Positions 28,286 through 36,542 of a stretch of 64,000 nucleotides of DNA are shown piece by piece. Source of the DNA: an uncultured Paracoccaceae bacterium. Lineage in GTDB: Bacteria > Pseudomonadota > Alphaproteobacteria > Rhodobacterales > Rhodobacteraceae. The notes beneath the pieces are model-generated. The model had not been told where the DNA came from. It worked only from the letters and a program-made list of their open reading frames with translations, and ran no database searches. Made by a program: the position numbers and the translations under genes. The DNA lies in NCBI GenBank assembly GCA_947492475.1, contig CANLNM010000001.1:558001-622000 (forward strand). Reading direction: 5' to 3'. Positions within the stretch are counted from its first letter, which is position 1; each line of letters starts with the position of its first letter.

Positions 28286-29386
28286 TTAGCCCATCCCGCC
28301 TTCGATAAAGCGACGCGCCAAAGCGAGATAGGCATCCGCCATCGGGCCGTCGCCCGTGGCAATGGGCGCTCCGCCATCGCCCGCCAGCCGTGTGTCCAGA
28401 TCCAGCGGCAACGCGCCCAGGAATGGCAGGTCCAGCGCTTCGGCTTCGGCGGCGACACCGCCATTGCCAAATAGATGTGCTTCGTGTCCGCATTTGGGAC
28501 ATATATAAGTGCTCATGTTTTCGACCATGCCCAGAACCGGTGTGTTCAGGGTTTTGAACATGTCCAGCGCCTTGCGGGCATCCAACAGCGCCACATCCTG
28601 CGGGGTGCTCACCACCACAGCGCCAGTCAGTTGGGTTTTCTGACACAAAGTCAGCTGCACATCGCCAGTGCCCGGCGGCAGATCGACGATCAGAACGTCC
28701 AATTCACCCCATTGCACCTGCCCCAGCATCTGCTGCAACGCGCCCATCAGCATGGGCCCACGCCAGACAACGGCCTTTTCGGGCTCAACCATCAGACCGA
28801 TTGACATGATGGTGACGCCATGGGCCTGCAATGGGATGATGGTTTTGCCATCCGGTGACGACGGCCGTTTGGACACGCCCATCATGCGCGGCTGGGACGG
28901 GCCATAAATATCGGCGTCCAGCAGCCCCACTTTGCGCCCTTCACGGGCCAAAGCCACCGCGAGGTTCGACGACACGGTGGATTTGCCAACGCCGCCTTTG
29001 CCGGATCCAACGGCGATGATGCGATCCACACCCGGCACCCCCTGAGGGCCGGCCTGCGGTGTGGGGTGACGACCAACCTTAAGGCTAGGCGGATCCCCGG
29101 CCGGCGTTTTAGGGGCGGCGGGTTTGGCAGCACCTGCAGGCATATGGGCCGTAAGAGCAACCGAAACCGCATCCACACCATCCATGGCCTGAACAGCCTC
29201 TTGCGCTGCCAATCGAGCCGATTCCATCTGCCGGGCTTTGGTCGCATCCTCAGCTTCGATCACGAATCGCACTGAATTTCCCTGAATATTGACCGCGCGC
29301 ACCAGATCGCGACTCACTAGATTGCCACCTTCGGGCAGTTCGATCCGCGCCAGAACGTCCAGAATCTGTTCTTTGGTGATGCTCAT
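28286..29386 (-). CDS. mrp: Mrp/NBP35-family iron-sulfur cluster carrier ATPase
   Basis: ApbC/Mrp-type P-loop ATPase that carries and transfers Fe-S clusters. 366 residues from ATG 29386 with AAGG upstream. N-terminal MIP18/DUF59-like domain (about 1-80), a Pro/Ala linker, then the deviant Walker [19 protein letters not shown] near 125, [21 protein letters not shown], and the cluster-binding CPKCG motif near 290. An extension to 29455 is rejected. Confidence 0.94.
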   Translation of the reverse strand: MSITKEQILDVLARIELPEGGNLVSRDLVRAVNIQGNSVRFVIEAEDATKARQMESARLAAQEAVQAMDGVDAVSVALTAHMPAGAAKPAAPKTPAGDPPSLKVGRHPTPQAGPQGVPGVDRIIAVGSGKGGVGKSTVSSNLAVALAREGRKVGLLDADIYGPSQPRMMGVSKRPSSPDGKTIIPLQAHGVTIMSIGLMVEPEKAVVWRGPMLMGALQQMLGQVQWGELDVLIVDLPPGTGDVQLTLCQKTQLTGAVVVSTPQDVALLDARKALDMFKTLNTPVLGMVENMSTYICPKCGHEAHLFGNGGVAAEAEALDLPFLGALPLDLDTRLAGDGGAPIATGDGPMADAYLALARRFIEGGMG

Positions 29387-29648
29387 GTTCAGCCTTTCCC
29401 CTTGATTTGACCTATACGTCGCACAGGTTTTAGGGGGATGCACGTGCCCGATCACGATTCGGCCCGCAAATTAACCAAGATCAGGGTTAATTATATGATT
29501 TTGCACATTTTATAAGCGCGTTCTTCATATGCATTTTCTGCATAGCGGCATTGTTAATACTTTCATTGTGCATGCGCAGCATATGCTTATGTTAATCGCT
29601 AACAGCACAGCGCAAGCGCTTTGAAACGCATAAAACGAGACGACCAAG
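29387..29648. other. Divergent mrp / DUF1127 intergenic region
   Basis: No gene seen. AT-rich compared with its flanks, with several short palindromes (GCATATGC near 29578 and similar CATATG elements). It must hold promoters for mrp (minus) and the DUF1127-CcsR transcript (plus). In Rhodobacter the homologous transcript depends on RpoH-type sigma factors, but I could not identify a convincing -35/-10 pair here. Confidence 0.4.
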
Positions 29649-29864
29649 ATGGCATACGCAACAAACACAGCTGCAATCAGCACCCCAATCCGCGACCGCG
29701 CGGCGTTAACCCTAAATGCATTGAAGGCCCGCTACGCAGCCTACCAAGTATACCGCTCAACCGTTAACGAGCTGGAAAGCCTGTCCACACGTGAACTGAA
29801 CGATTTGGGCATTTCACGGTCAGGTATTAAGGCGATCGCAATGGAAGCGGCTTATAACACGTAA
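29649..29864 (+). CDS. DUF1127 protein, CcaF1-like RNA-binding protein
   Basis: 71 residues. The C-terminal DUF1127 motif is clear: YQVYRSTVNELESLSTRELNDLGISRSGIKAIA. Basic N-terminal half. In Rhodobacter sphaeroides the DUF1127 protein CcaF1 is encoded directly upstream of and co-transcribed with the CcsR sRNAs, binds RNA and influences their maturation. The same arrangement is found here, with the first CcsR-like hairpin starting 10 bases after the stop. Function is inferred from that synteny and the domain. Confidence 0.9.
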   Translation: MAYATNTAAISTPIRDRAALTLNALKARYAAYQVYRSTVNELESLSTRELNDLGISRSGIKAIAMEAAYNT

Positions 29865-29873
29865 TCAAGAGCT

Positions 29874-29906
29874 CGGAACTCTCTCTCCTCCTCCCTGAGA
29901 GTTCTG
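29874..29906 (+). ncRNA. CcsR-like RNA hairpin 1
   Basis: Stem GAACTCTC/GAGAGTTC (8 perfect pairs, extendable by C-G and G-U) around the 13-nt loop TCTCCTCCTCCCT at 29884-29896. First of five hairpins with this identical loop downstream of the DUF1127 gene. CcsR RNAs of Rhodobacter carry the same CCUCCUCCC loop. Confidence 0.85.
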
Positions 29907-29910
29907 ACAA

Positions 29911-29945
29911 GCGGTTCGCTCTCTCCTCCTCCCTGAGCGGGCCGC
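29911..29945 (+). ncRNA. CcsR-like RNA hairpin 2
   Basis: Eleven-pair stem GCGGTTCGCTC/GAGCGGGCCGC (two G-U pairs) around loop TCTCCTCCTCCCT at 29922-29934. The arms differ fully from hairpin 1 while pairing is kept, so the structure and loop, not the stem sequence, are conserved. Confidence 0.85.
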
Positions 29946-29955
29946 AAAACCTGAA

Positions 29956-29990
29956 GCGGCGACACCTCTCCTCCTCCCTGGTGTCGCCGC
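29956..29990 (+). ncRNA. CcsR-like RNA hairpin 3
   Basis: Eleven-pair perfect stem GCGGCGACACC/GGTGTCGCCGC around loop TCTCCTCCTCCCT at 29967-29979. The strongest of the five. Confidence 0.87.
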
Positions 29991-30009
29991 ATTCAACCAA
30001 AACAGAATA

Positions 30010-30042
30010 CGACTGGGTCTCTCCTCCTCCCTGATCTGGTCG
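30010..30042 (+). ncRNA. CcsR-like RNA hairpin 4
   Basis: Ten-pair stem CGACTGGGTC/GATCTGGTCG with three G-U pairs around loop TCTCCTCCTCCCT at 30020-30032. Pairing depends on wobble positions, a sign that the fold is selected. Confidence 0.85.
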
Positions 30043-30051
30043 TCGAATGAA

Positions 30052-30084
30052 CGGCGACGCCTCTCCTCCTCCCTGGCGTCGTCG
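30052..30084 (+). ncRNA. CcsR-like RNA hairpin 5
   Basis: Ten-pair stem CGGCGACGCC/GGCGTCGTCG around loop TCTCCTCCTCCCT at 30062-30074. It is the last of the series and doubles as the transcript terminator because seven U follow. Confidence 0.87.
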
Positions 30085-30091
30085 TTTTTTT
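30052..30091 (+). terminator. Rho-independent terminator of the DUF1127-CcsR transcript
   Basis: The fifth hairpin is followed directly by TTTTTTT (30085-30091). It ends 23 bp before the convergent SRPBCC gene stop. Confidence 0.88.
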
Positions 30092-30113
30092 ATGTCTGGA
30101 CCTGTGTTCGCGG

Positions 30114-30521
30114 TCAGGTCAGCCCCCGCAATGTTCCAAGATGTTTGTCCCACCCTTCGTCCAGCGCCAGCACCAAACCGTATCCTTCGGCCCCCGCTGG
30201 CAGGCCGGTATGTTCCAGCGACAGCATCACGCCCCCGTCGACCGGGGTCAGGGTCCAATCCACAATGCTGACGGTTTCCGCCATGATATGGATGGAAAAT
30301 TCATATGTGAGCCGGGTGAACGGATCCGCGCGCAACACATTGCCCCACATCAATCGTTCCTCGCTGTCTTTCTTGATCACCTGATAAGGTTCGCCCGCCT
30401 TGAGCGGCGCTTGGGGTTTGTGGAACCATTGCGACAGCTTATCGGGATCGGTCAAAAAGGCCCAAACCTGTTGTGGGCTGGCCCGTAGATGGATGGATTT
30501 GCGAATGATTTGATCAGTCAT
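30114..30521 (-). CDS. SRPBCC/AHSA1-family (START-like) protein
   Basis: 135 residues with the AHSA1 pattern: IHLRASPQQVWAFLTDPDKLSQWF at the start, a beta-rich middle, and a C-terminal helix (EGYGLVLALDEGWDKHLGTL). The fold binds hydrophobic ligands; specific ligand unknown. Its start lies 8 bases inside the end of the upstream ArsR-type gene, so the two form a regulator/ligand-binding pair of a kind frequent in bacteria. Confidence 0.88.
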   Translation of the reverse strand: MTDQIIRKSIHLRASPQQVWAFLTDPDKLSQWFHKPQAPLKAGEPYQVIKKDSEERLMWGNVLRADPFTRLTYEFSIHIMAETVSIVDWTLTPVDGGVMLSLEHTGLPAGAEGYGLVLALDEGWDKHLGTLRGLT

Positions 30522-30894
30522 TTTGGGTCTCTCCGGATGTGGTTTTTGGATTGGATTGAGGTAGGTCTGTTTCGATGGCAGATTTTAGATCACTCAGGGC
30601 GTCGTCCCAGAATTGGTCGAAATACCCCAACCAATCGCGTACGGGCTGCAACCCATGCGGCGACAGCGCATTAAAAACCTCGCGCCCTGCTGCGCGGGTT
30701 GTAATCAGCCCGCCATCGTTCAGAATATTCAGGTGTTTTTTCACGGCCGCGCGGGTCATGTCGAAATTTCCGGCCACCTGCGCGATGGTCATTTCATTGC
30801 CTGACAGGATTTTCAGGATCGATCGCCGCGTCGGATCAGCGAGCGCTTTGAACACGTCCGGCGGATGGGTTTCGGATCTGGGGGAATGTGGCAT
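30514..30894 (-). CDS. ArsR-family HTH regulator paired with SRPBCC protein
   Basis: 126 residues. Winged helix-turn-helix with DVFKALADPTRRSILKIL, then IAQVAGNFDMTRAAVKKHLNIL (recognition helix) and the wing LITTRAAGREVFNAL. No metal-binding cysteines are visible, so it is not a metal sensor; this subgroup is usually linked to AHSA1 proteins. Probably autoregulates through the repeat just upstream (30913-30957). Confidence 0.9.
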   Translation of the reverse strand: MPHSPRSETHPPDVFKALADPTRRSILKILSGNEMTIAQVAGNFDMTRAAVKKHLNILNDGGLITTRAAGREVFNALSPHGLQPVRDWLGYFDQFWDDALSDLKSAIETDLPQSNPKTTSGETQND

Positions 30895-30912
30895 AGGCCC
30901 TCCGATATGATT

Positions 30913-30957
30913 CCATTTGGTATCACATCAATACGAAACCAAATGGTATCACGTCAA
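30913..30957. promoter_or_regulatory. Candidate operator of the ArsR/SRPBCC pair
   Basis: Inverted repeat CCATTTGGT (30913-30921) and ACCAAATGG (30938-30946), and overlapping direct repeats TGGTATCACATCAA (30918) and TGGTATCACGTCAA (30944), 26 bp apart with one mismatch. It begins 19 bp upstream of the ArsR start codon, where an autoregulatory site would lie. Confidence 0.65.
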
Positions 30958-30975
30958 GGGTTTTGCCCCCTCCCC

Positions 30976-31428
30976 CTAGGATCGCGCGTCTTTGGGGGAC
31001 CCCATCACCATATAAGATGTGATCGATCGCACATGCGGCACCGTTCCCAAACAATCCGTATGAAACCGTTTATAAGCCTGCATATCCGCCGTTTCGACGC
31101 GCAGCAGATATTCGAAAACGCCCGCTACATTGTGGCATTCACTGACCTCTGACGCATTTTGCATGGCGCGTTCAAACCCCAATTGGGCTTCTTTTGTGTG
31201 TTCAGCCAATCCAACAGTCACGTAAACCAAATAGCCCCGCCCGGTTTGGTCCGGGTCGAGCCGCGCGCGATAGCCCTTTATCACACCTTTGCGTTCCAAT
31301 TCCTGCACCCGGCGCAAACATGCAGATGGCGACAATCCAACCCGCTCTGCCAACTCAAGGTTGCTCATCCGGCCATCCGCCGAAAGGCAACGCAATATCT
31401 CGTCAATAATGCGGTCTTTGTCCGACAT
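30976..31428 (-). CDS. Lrp/AsnC-family transcriptional regulator
   Basis: 150 residues: N-terminal HTH (IDEILRCLSADGRMSNLELAE and VGLSPSACLRRVQELE), then the RAM ligand-binding domain (VTVGLAEHTKEAQLGFERAM, EYLLRVETADMQAYKRF). It is transcribed divergently from a LysE-type exporter, the usual arrangement for amino acid-sensing Lrp relatives that control an exporter. The shared 73-bp intergenic region carries three phased TTGCAA-type sites. Confidence 0.93.
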   Translation of the reverse strand: MSDKDRIIDEILRCLSADGRMSNLELAERVGLSPSACLRRVQELERKGVIKGYRARLDPDQTGRGYLVYVTVGLAEHTKEAQLGFERAMQNASEVSECHNVAGVFEYLLRVETADMQAYKRFHTDCLGTVPHVRSITSYMVMGSPKDARS

Positions 31429-31430
31429 TT

Positions 31431-31499
31431 ATTGCATCCTTTCTTAATTTACCGGCATCTTTGCAATTTCATTTGCCGTTACTTACCGCATTATTGCAA
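31431..31499. promoter_or_regulatory. Three helically phased TTGCAA-type sites between lrp-like and lysE-like genes
   Basis: ATTGCAT at 31431-31437, TTGCAAT at 31461-31467 and ATTGCAA at 31493-31499, spaced 30 and 32 bp, close to three helical turns each. Lrp-family octamers wrap DNA over phased sites, so this is a good candidate for binding by the adjacent regulator. The outer two share orientation and the middle one is inverted. Confidence 0.6.
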
Positions 31500-31501
31500 C
31501 C

Positions 31502-32119
31502 ATGACATATGAACTTCTTCCGGCTTTGATGCTGTTTGCCTTTACGTCCTCGATCACACCTGGGCCAAATAACCTGATGCTGATGGCGTCTGGTGCCAAT
31601 TATGGCTTGCGGCGCTCCCTGCCCCATATGTTTGGGATTTCGCTGGGCCATGGGTTCATGGTGCTGGTTTTAGGGCTGGGTCTGCTGCAATTGTTTGACA
31701 CATTGCCATGGCTCAAAACCGCGCTCAGCTTGGTTTGTTCGCTCTATTTGCTCTATCTCGCATGGAAAATCGCCAGTGCTGCACCGCCGTCAGACGTGGA
31801 ACCGACGGGGAAACCCTTTACCTTTTTTCAGGCGGCCGCGTTCCAATGGGTCAATCCCAAAGCCATCTATATGGCGATCACCGCCCAAACCAATTACAGC
31901 CCGGACAATGCAGGCTGGATCGGCGCGGTGTTTGTGGCGCTGGTGTTCGTTTCGATCAATTGGCCATCCGTTGCGGTCTGGGCATGGATGGGCACCAAAA
32001 TACGTGCCTGGTTGGGCACATCAGGACGATTGCGCGCCTTTAATGTCACCATGGCGGCACTGCTGGTCTTGACCCTATGGCCGATCCTTAAGCCCTTGAT
32101 TACAGGGGAATCCGGCTAA
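31502..32119 (+). CDS. LysE/RhtB-family amino acid exporter
   Basis: 205 residues, about six membrane segments. N-terminal LMLFAFTSSITPGPNNLMLMASG is the family signature (SxTPGPN), with a conserved FQWVNPKAIYMAI around residue 115. Substrate cannot be assigned. Divergent from its probable Lrp-type regulator. Its last four bases overlap the stop of uvrD, which is convergent. Confidence 0.93.
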   Translation: MTYELLPALMLFAFTSSITPGPNNLMLMASGANYGLRRSLPHMFGISLGHGFMVLVLGLGLLQLFDTLPWLKTALSLVCSLYLLYLAWKIASAAPPSDVEPTGKPFTFFQAAAFQWVNPKAIYMAITAQTNYSPDNAGWIGAVFVALVFVSINWPSVAVWAWMGTKIRAWLGTSGRLRAFNVTMAALLVLTLWPILKPLITGESG

Positions 32120-34473
32120 AACGGCACATCATCGGCGCGGTCCGCTGCGACGATAAACTTGGCAACAACCTTTTTGCTGCCCGCTTTGTCAAATTCGATT
32201 TCCAGCTTGTCACCCTCGATCCCCATGATTTCGCCATAGCCAAATTTCTGGTGAAACACCCGGTCCCCAACCGTAAAGGATGCAACCGCATCCATATCAA
32301 TCACATTGCTGCGGCTGGTTTGCGGCTGGGTCAAAGGGCGCATGTTGGATCGCGCTTGCAATCGTTTCCAGCCCGGCGAATTGTAAACATTCGCCTCTGC
32401 TGCGCGGTCATGCAGATCCGAAGTGGCAGTGGTTTCTCCACCATATCCCCCGCCAAACAGCCCCGGAGGCGTCAACACATCCACATGTTCCGCCGGCAAT
32501 TCATCAACGAAACGCGACGGCATCTGGCTCTGCCATTGGCCATAAACCCGCCGGTTCGCAGCAAACGAAATCGTACAGATTTGTTCCGCCCGCGTGATCC
32601 CCACATAGGCCAGCCGACGCTCTTCTTCTAATCCTTTTAGACCGGATTCATCCATGCTGCGTTGCGATGGAAATAGCCCATCTTCCCAACCCGGTAGAAA
32701 CACCGCCGGAAATTCCAGCCCCTTGGCCCCGTGCAACGTCATGATCGTGACCTTTTCCCCGGATTCCTCGGTTTCGTTGTCCATGATCAGGCTGACATGT
32801 TCTAGAAAACCTTGTAAATTCTCAAAGTTTTCAAGGGCTTTAACCAGTTCCTTAAGGTTCTCTAGCCGTCCGGGCGCCTCAGGGGTTTTGTCATTCAGCC
32901 ACATCGTCGTGTAGCCGCTTTCATCCAGCACCATTTCAGCCAGTTCCACATGGGTGTCGGCCTCATTGACAACCTGTCCATGCCAGCGATCCAGCGCTTG
33001 AACAAGCTCGGCCAACGCCTTGGCACCTTTGCCTTTTATCAAACCGCCCTGCACGGCCAATCTGGCACCCTCGACCAGAGAAACACCATTGCTGCGCGCT
33101 GCGGATTGAATGGTTTGCACCGCCTTATCGCCCAATCCGCGTTTTGGCGTATTAACGATCCGCTCAAACGCCAAATCATCCTCTAGCGACACGGCCAGCC
33201 GGAAATAAGCCATCGCATCGCGGATTTCCATGCGCTCATAGAAACGCGGCCCACCGATAACGCGATAGGGCAACCCGATCGTTAAAAACCGATCCTCAAA
33301 GGCGCGCATTTGGTGTGATGCACGAACCAAAATCGCCATATGATCCAATGACATAGGCGACATACTTCGAGTGCCGCGTTGCATAGCCTCGATCTCTTCT
33401 CCAATCCAGCGCGCTTCGACTTCGCCGTCCCAGTGGCCGATCAGACGCACCTTTTCGCCCTCTTCGGCCTCCGTCCAAAGCTCTTTGCCCAGACGCCCGG
33501 TATTGCCCGAAATCACACCAGATGCCGCAGCCAGAATATGCGGGGTTGAGCGATAATTTTGCTCCAACCGCACCACCTTGGCCCCCGGAAAATCCTTTTC
33601 AAACCGTAGGATATTGCCCACTTCCGCACCGCGCCAGCCATAAATCGACTGGTCATCATCCCCAACGCAACAGATGTTTTTATGCCCTTGCGCCAACAGC
33701 CGCAGCCACAAATATTGCGCCACGTTTGTATCTTGGTATTCATCCACCAAAATGTAGCGAAACCAGCGTTGATATTGCTGCAAAATATCTTCGTGGCGTT
33801 GAAAAATCACCACCATATGCATCAGCAAATCACCAAAATCCGTCGCGTTCAGTTCGCGCAGGCGTTGCTGGTATTGCGCATAAAGCTCGACGCCGCGGCC
33901 ATCAAACGCCCCGCTTTCGGCAGACGGAACCGCATCGGGCATCCAAGCCCGGTTTTTCCATGCATCAATAACGCCCGATAACATTCTGGCAGGCCAGCGT
34001 TTTTCGTCAATCTTCGCGGCAATAATCAACTGTTTTAGCAGCCGGTTTTGATCGTCTGTATCAAGGATCGTAAAGTTTGATTTCAACCCGACCAATTCCG
34101 CATGACGCCGCAGCAATTTGACACAAACCGAATGAAACGTCCCCATCCAAGGCATGCCTTCGACGGTTTGCCCCATCAGATCCCCAACACGCACCTTCAT
34201 TTCGCGCGCCGCTTTGTTGGTAAAGGTCACAGCCAGCACTTCGTTTGGACGTGCGCGCCCGGTCACAAACAGATGCGCAATCCGGGTGGTTAACGCCTTG
34301 GTTTTACCCGTGCCTGCCCCAGCCAGCATCAAAACCGGCCCATCCAACGCCTCAACGGCATCGCGCTGCGCGGGGTTTAGCCCATCTAAATAGGGCGTGG
34401 GACGCGCAGACATGGCCTGACGTGACAAGGGAATCGCGGCCTCAAAGGCCTCTTCTTCGGAATAGCTGCTCAT
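32116..34473 (-). CDS. uvrD: ATP-dependent DNA helicase UvrD/PcrA
   Basis: Superfamily 1A 3'-5' helicase of nucleotide excision and mismatch repair. 785 residues. Motif I AGAGTGKTKALTTRIAHL, Ia VTFTNKAAREMK, motif II VDEYQDTN, motif III GDDDQSIYGWRGA, motif IV VVRLEQNYRST, V TIMTLHGAKGLEFP, VI EERRLAYVGITRAE. The C-terminal tail (FHQKFGYGEIMGIEGDKLEIEF) is the PcrA/UvrD Tudor-like domain that contacts RNA polymerase. A LexA box lies 40 bp upstream of the start. Confidence 0.96.
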   Translation of the reverse strand: MSSYSEEEAFEAAIPLSRQAMSARPTPYLDGLNPAQRDAVEALDGPVLMLAGAGTGKTKALTTRIAHLFVTGRARPNEVLAVTFTNKAAREMKVRVGDLMGQTVEGMPWMGTFHSVCVKLLRRHAELVGLKSNFTILDTDDQNRLLKQLIIAAKIDEKRWPARMLSGVIDAWKNRAWMPDAVPSAESGAFDGRGVELYAQYQQRLRELNATDFGDLLMHMVVIFQRHEDILQQYQRWFRYILVDEYQDTNVAQYLWLRLLAQGHKNICCVGDDDQSIYGWRGAEVGNILRFEKDFPGAKVVRLEQNYRSTPHILAAASGVISGNTGRLGKELWTEAEEGEKVRLIGHWDGEVEARWIGEEIEAMQRGTRSMSPMSLDHMAILVRASHQMRAFEDRFLTIGLPYRVIGGPRFYERMEIRDAMAYFRLAVSLEDDLAFERIVNTPKRGLGDKAVQTIQSAARSNGVSLVEGARLAVQGGLIKGKGAKALAELVQALDRWHGQVVNEADTHVELAEMVLDESGYTTMWLNDKTPEAPGRLENLKELVKALENFENLQGFLEHVSLIMDNETEESGEKVTIMTLHGAKGLEFPAVFLPGWEDGLFPSQRSMDESGLKGLEEERRLAYVGITRAEQICTISFAANRRVYGQWQSQMPSRFVDELPAEHVDVLTPPGLFGGGYGGETTATSDLHDRAAEANVYNSPGWKRLQARSNMRPLTQPQTSRSNVIDMDAVASFTVGDRVFHQKFGYGEIMGIEGDKLEIEFDKAGSKKVVAKFIVAADRADDVPF

Positions 34474-34512
34474 GCTGCAACCTACCCGTTGGAGCCCCGC
34501 GATAAAAGAGGT

Positions 34513-34527
34513 GTTCCCCGAATGTTC
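34513..34527. promoter_or_regulatory. LexA box (GTTC-N7-GTTC) at uvrD
   Basis: GTTCCCCGAATGTTC matches the alphaproteobacterial LexA operator GTTC-N7-GTTC exactly. It lies in the uvrD/GGDEF intergenic region, 40 bp from the uvrD start and 84 bp from the GGDEF start, so it most likely places uvrD in the SOS regulon. Confidence 0.75.
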
Positions 34528-34610
34528 GCAACTTTTCGGTCAGAATTCGCACAAATTAGCGAAATGTTAATGCGCGATGTCGAATACTAAAGACGAACAG
34601 GGCGTAATCC

Positions 34611-36395
34611 ATGAAACAGATTGATCAAAATTCTCCGATCGATGTTGAACGACATCGGGTCAAAATGCGTCCCATTTTGATCGGTAGCTTGCTTGCTCTA
34701 TTAGGAGTTGCTTCGTTTTTCATCACCCGCACGTTGCCCCAGCCGATTGTGCATTGGATGCTGCATACCGGCGTGCCTGCGCAGGCTGAAATGTGGATTG
34801 GTCGCATGCAGGCTAATCTAACCCGCCTGCCCGAAATTGTCGAAACGGGTGAGGTTACGTTTGAAGAAGACGTGTTTTTGCAAGCCGCAGCGCAGACCTC
34901 GGATGTGTTTAGCATCACATTGATCCGGATTGATGGCACCGTGATGTGGTCCAATAACCACGACACGGCCAAAGGATCAGTGATCGACAACATGGGGTAT
35001 CATGAAGTCTTAACGACAGGTGAACCCTGCTATGATCTGGTCCATGTTCCCCATGGTGGACTTGACCATCAAGGTTTTGAGGATCCAAGTACGCATAACG
35101 AAGAAAGCGGTCATGCCGTATTTCACGTGTATTACCCGTTGATTGAACGTGGCCAATTAATCGGAATGGTGCATTTTGCGTCAGATTTTACGTCGCTGCA
35201 CGACACATTTATTGGCCGTATCAGAACAGGCTTAATCGCGGTTCAAGCTTTTATCGTCATAACGTTGCTGATCAGCCTGACGTTCATTTATCGCTCTGCG
35301 CGTCATCAGGAACGTGTGTTTCAAAAACAGGCGGATCGCGAACGGAAATGGGTTGATAACCAAATCAGTCTGGCCCGCGAAGTGAAGCTGATCAGCGAAC
35401 TTAACGAGTGGTTGCAAAGCTCAAAATCCTTGTCGGAATTATTTGACATGGTGGCCAGTTTTATGACCAATCTGCTGCCCGATTGTGAGGGCTCGCTTTA
35501 CGTTTATTCCAATTCACGGGATGTTTTGGATGGCTCTGTCAGCTGGAACAACGGGGATCACCGTGACCACATCCACCCCGATGAATGCTGGGGGTTGCGA
35601 CGTGGTAGACCTTATTATTACGGCCAAAGCGAGGTAAATTTTTCCTGTGGGCATGTCTCTCATAACGACAAGAGACCCTATTATTGCATCCCAATTCTGG
35701 CGCATGGTGAAACGATTGGATTGTTGCACCTGCGCGCCATCGAAGGCGTTTCAATCGAACAATTTGAAACCAGCCGAAAACTGGCGCGGTTGACAGCAGA
35801 ACAGATTTCAATGGCCATTGCTAATGTTAGAATGCGGGATCAATTGCAGGATCAGTCGATCCGCGATCCATTGACGGGTTTGTTCAACCGCCGTCATCTA
35901 ACGGAATCGTTGCGCCGTCTGATCCGCCGATCAGAACGCAATGACGAACCTCTGTCGATCGTCTCAATTGACGTGGATGACTTCAAAAAGTTCAACGACA
36001 ATCACGGCCATGATGCCGGTGATATGGTGCTACGCGCCGTCGGTGGCGTTTTGGAACAAGGCTGCAACGGGGATGAGGTGGCTTGTCGGTTCGGCGGAGA
36101 AGAGTTCATGCTTCTTATTCCAAAGCTCGACCAAAAACAGATGATGAAACGGGCCGACGAAGTCAGAGAGGCCGTCAGCGCCATCGCCGTTAGATACGGA
36201 GAGCGGGAGCTGCCACATATTACAATATCTGTAGGTGTCGCTATGTTCCCCGATCATGGGGATCTACCACAGGATCTGATGAATGCTGCGGATCGCGCCT
36301 TATACCAAGCTAAGACACAAGGGCGAAATCAGGTTGTTTTGGCAAAAGAAGATGGAATATTTCCAATTCCGGCAAACAAAGGCGACGCGGCGTAA
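34611..36395 (+). CDS. Membrane diguanylate cyclase: periplasmic sensor, GAF and GGDEF
   Basis: 594 residues. Two membrane segments (about 22-40 and 210-228) enclose a periplasmic sensor of about 170 residues; then a coiled linker, a GAF-like domain with a Cys/His-rich core (DECWGLRRGRPYYYG, NFSCGHVSHND, YYCIPI), then GGDEF (DPLTGLFNRRHLTE, SIDVDDFKKFND, active site RFGGEEF near residue 497). The active site is intact, so it should make c-di-GMP. The inhibitory I-site, RxxD, reads CNGD, so product feedback is probably lost. Divergent from uvrD. Confidence 0.92.
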   Translation: MKQIDQNSPIDVERHRVKMRPILIGSLLALLGVASFFITRTLPQPIVHWMLHTGVPAQAEMWIGRMQANLTRLPEIVETGEVTFEEDVFLQAAAQTSDVFSITLIRIDGTVMWSNNHDTAKGSVIDNMGYHEVLTTGEPCYDLVHVPHGGLDHQGFEDPSTHNEESGHAVFHVYYPLIERGQLIGMVHFASDFTSLHDTFIGRIRTGLIAVQAFIVITLLISLTFIYRSARHQERVFQKQADRERKWVDNQISLAREVKLISELNEWLQSSKSLSELFDMVASFMTNLLPDCEGSLYVYSNSRDVLDGSVSWNNGDHRDHIHPDECWGLRRGRPYYYGQSEVNFSCGHVSHNDKRPYYCIPILAHGETIGLLHLRAIEGVSIEQFETSRKLARLTAEQISMAIANVRMRDQLQDQSIRDPLTGLFNRRHLTESLRRLIRRSERNDEPLSIVSIDVDDFKKFNDNHGHDAGDMVLRAVGGVLEQGCNGDEVACRFGGEEFMLLIPKLDQKQMMKRADEVREAVSAIAVRYGERELPHITISVGVAMFPDHGDLPQDLMNAADRALYQAKTQGRNQVVLAKEDGIFPIPANKGDAA

Positions 36396-36542
36396 ACACC
36401 CCACTTTTCTGACAAGTCCACAAATTCAAAGGCTTTGTGCTAAATCGTTGCATTGGCAAGGTTTTACTACCCAAAAATACCCGGTTTACACCGGATAAAG
36501 AATGTTCATAGTCGCGCTGCGCCTGAACTAGGGGAAGATATC

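Noticed and set aside
29884-30074. Possible CRISPR array (repeated 13-mer)
   Set aside because: Repeat is only 13 nt, intervals are not spacer-like, and each copy is the loop of its own hairpin with changing complementary arms. Fits CcsR RNAs.
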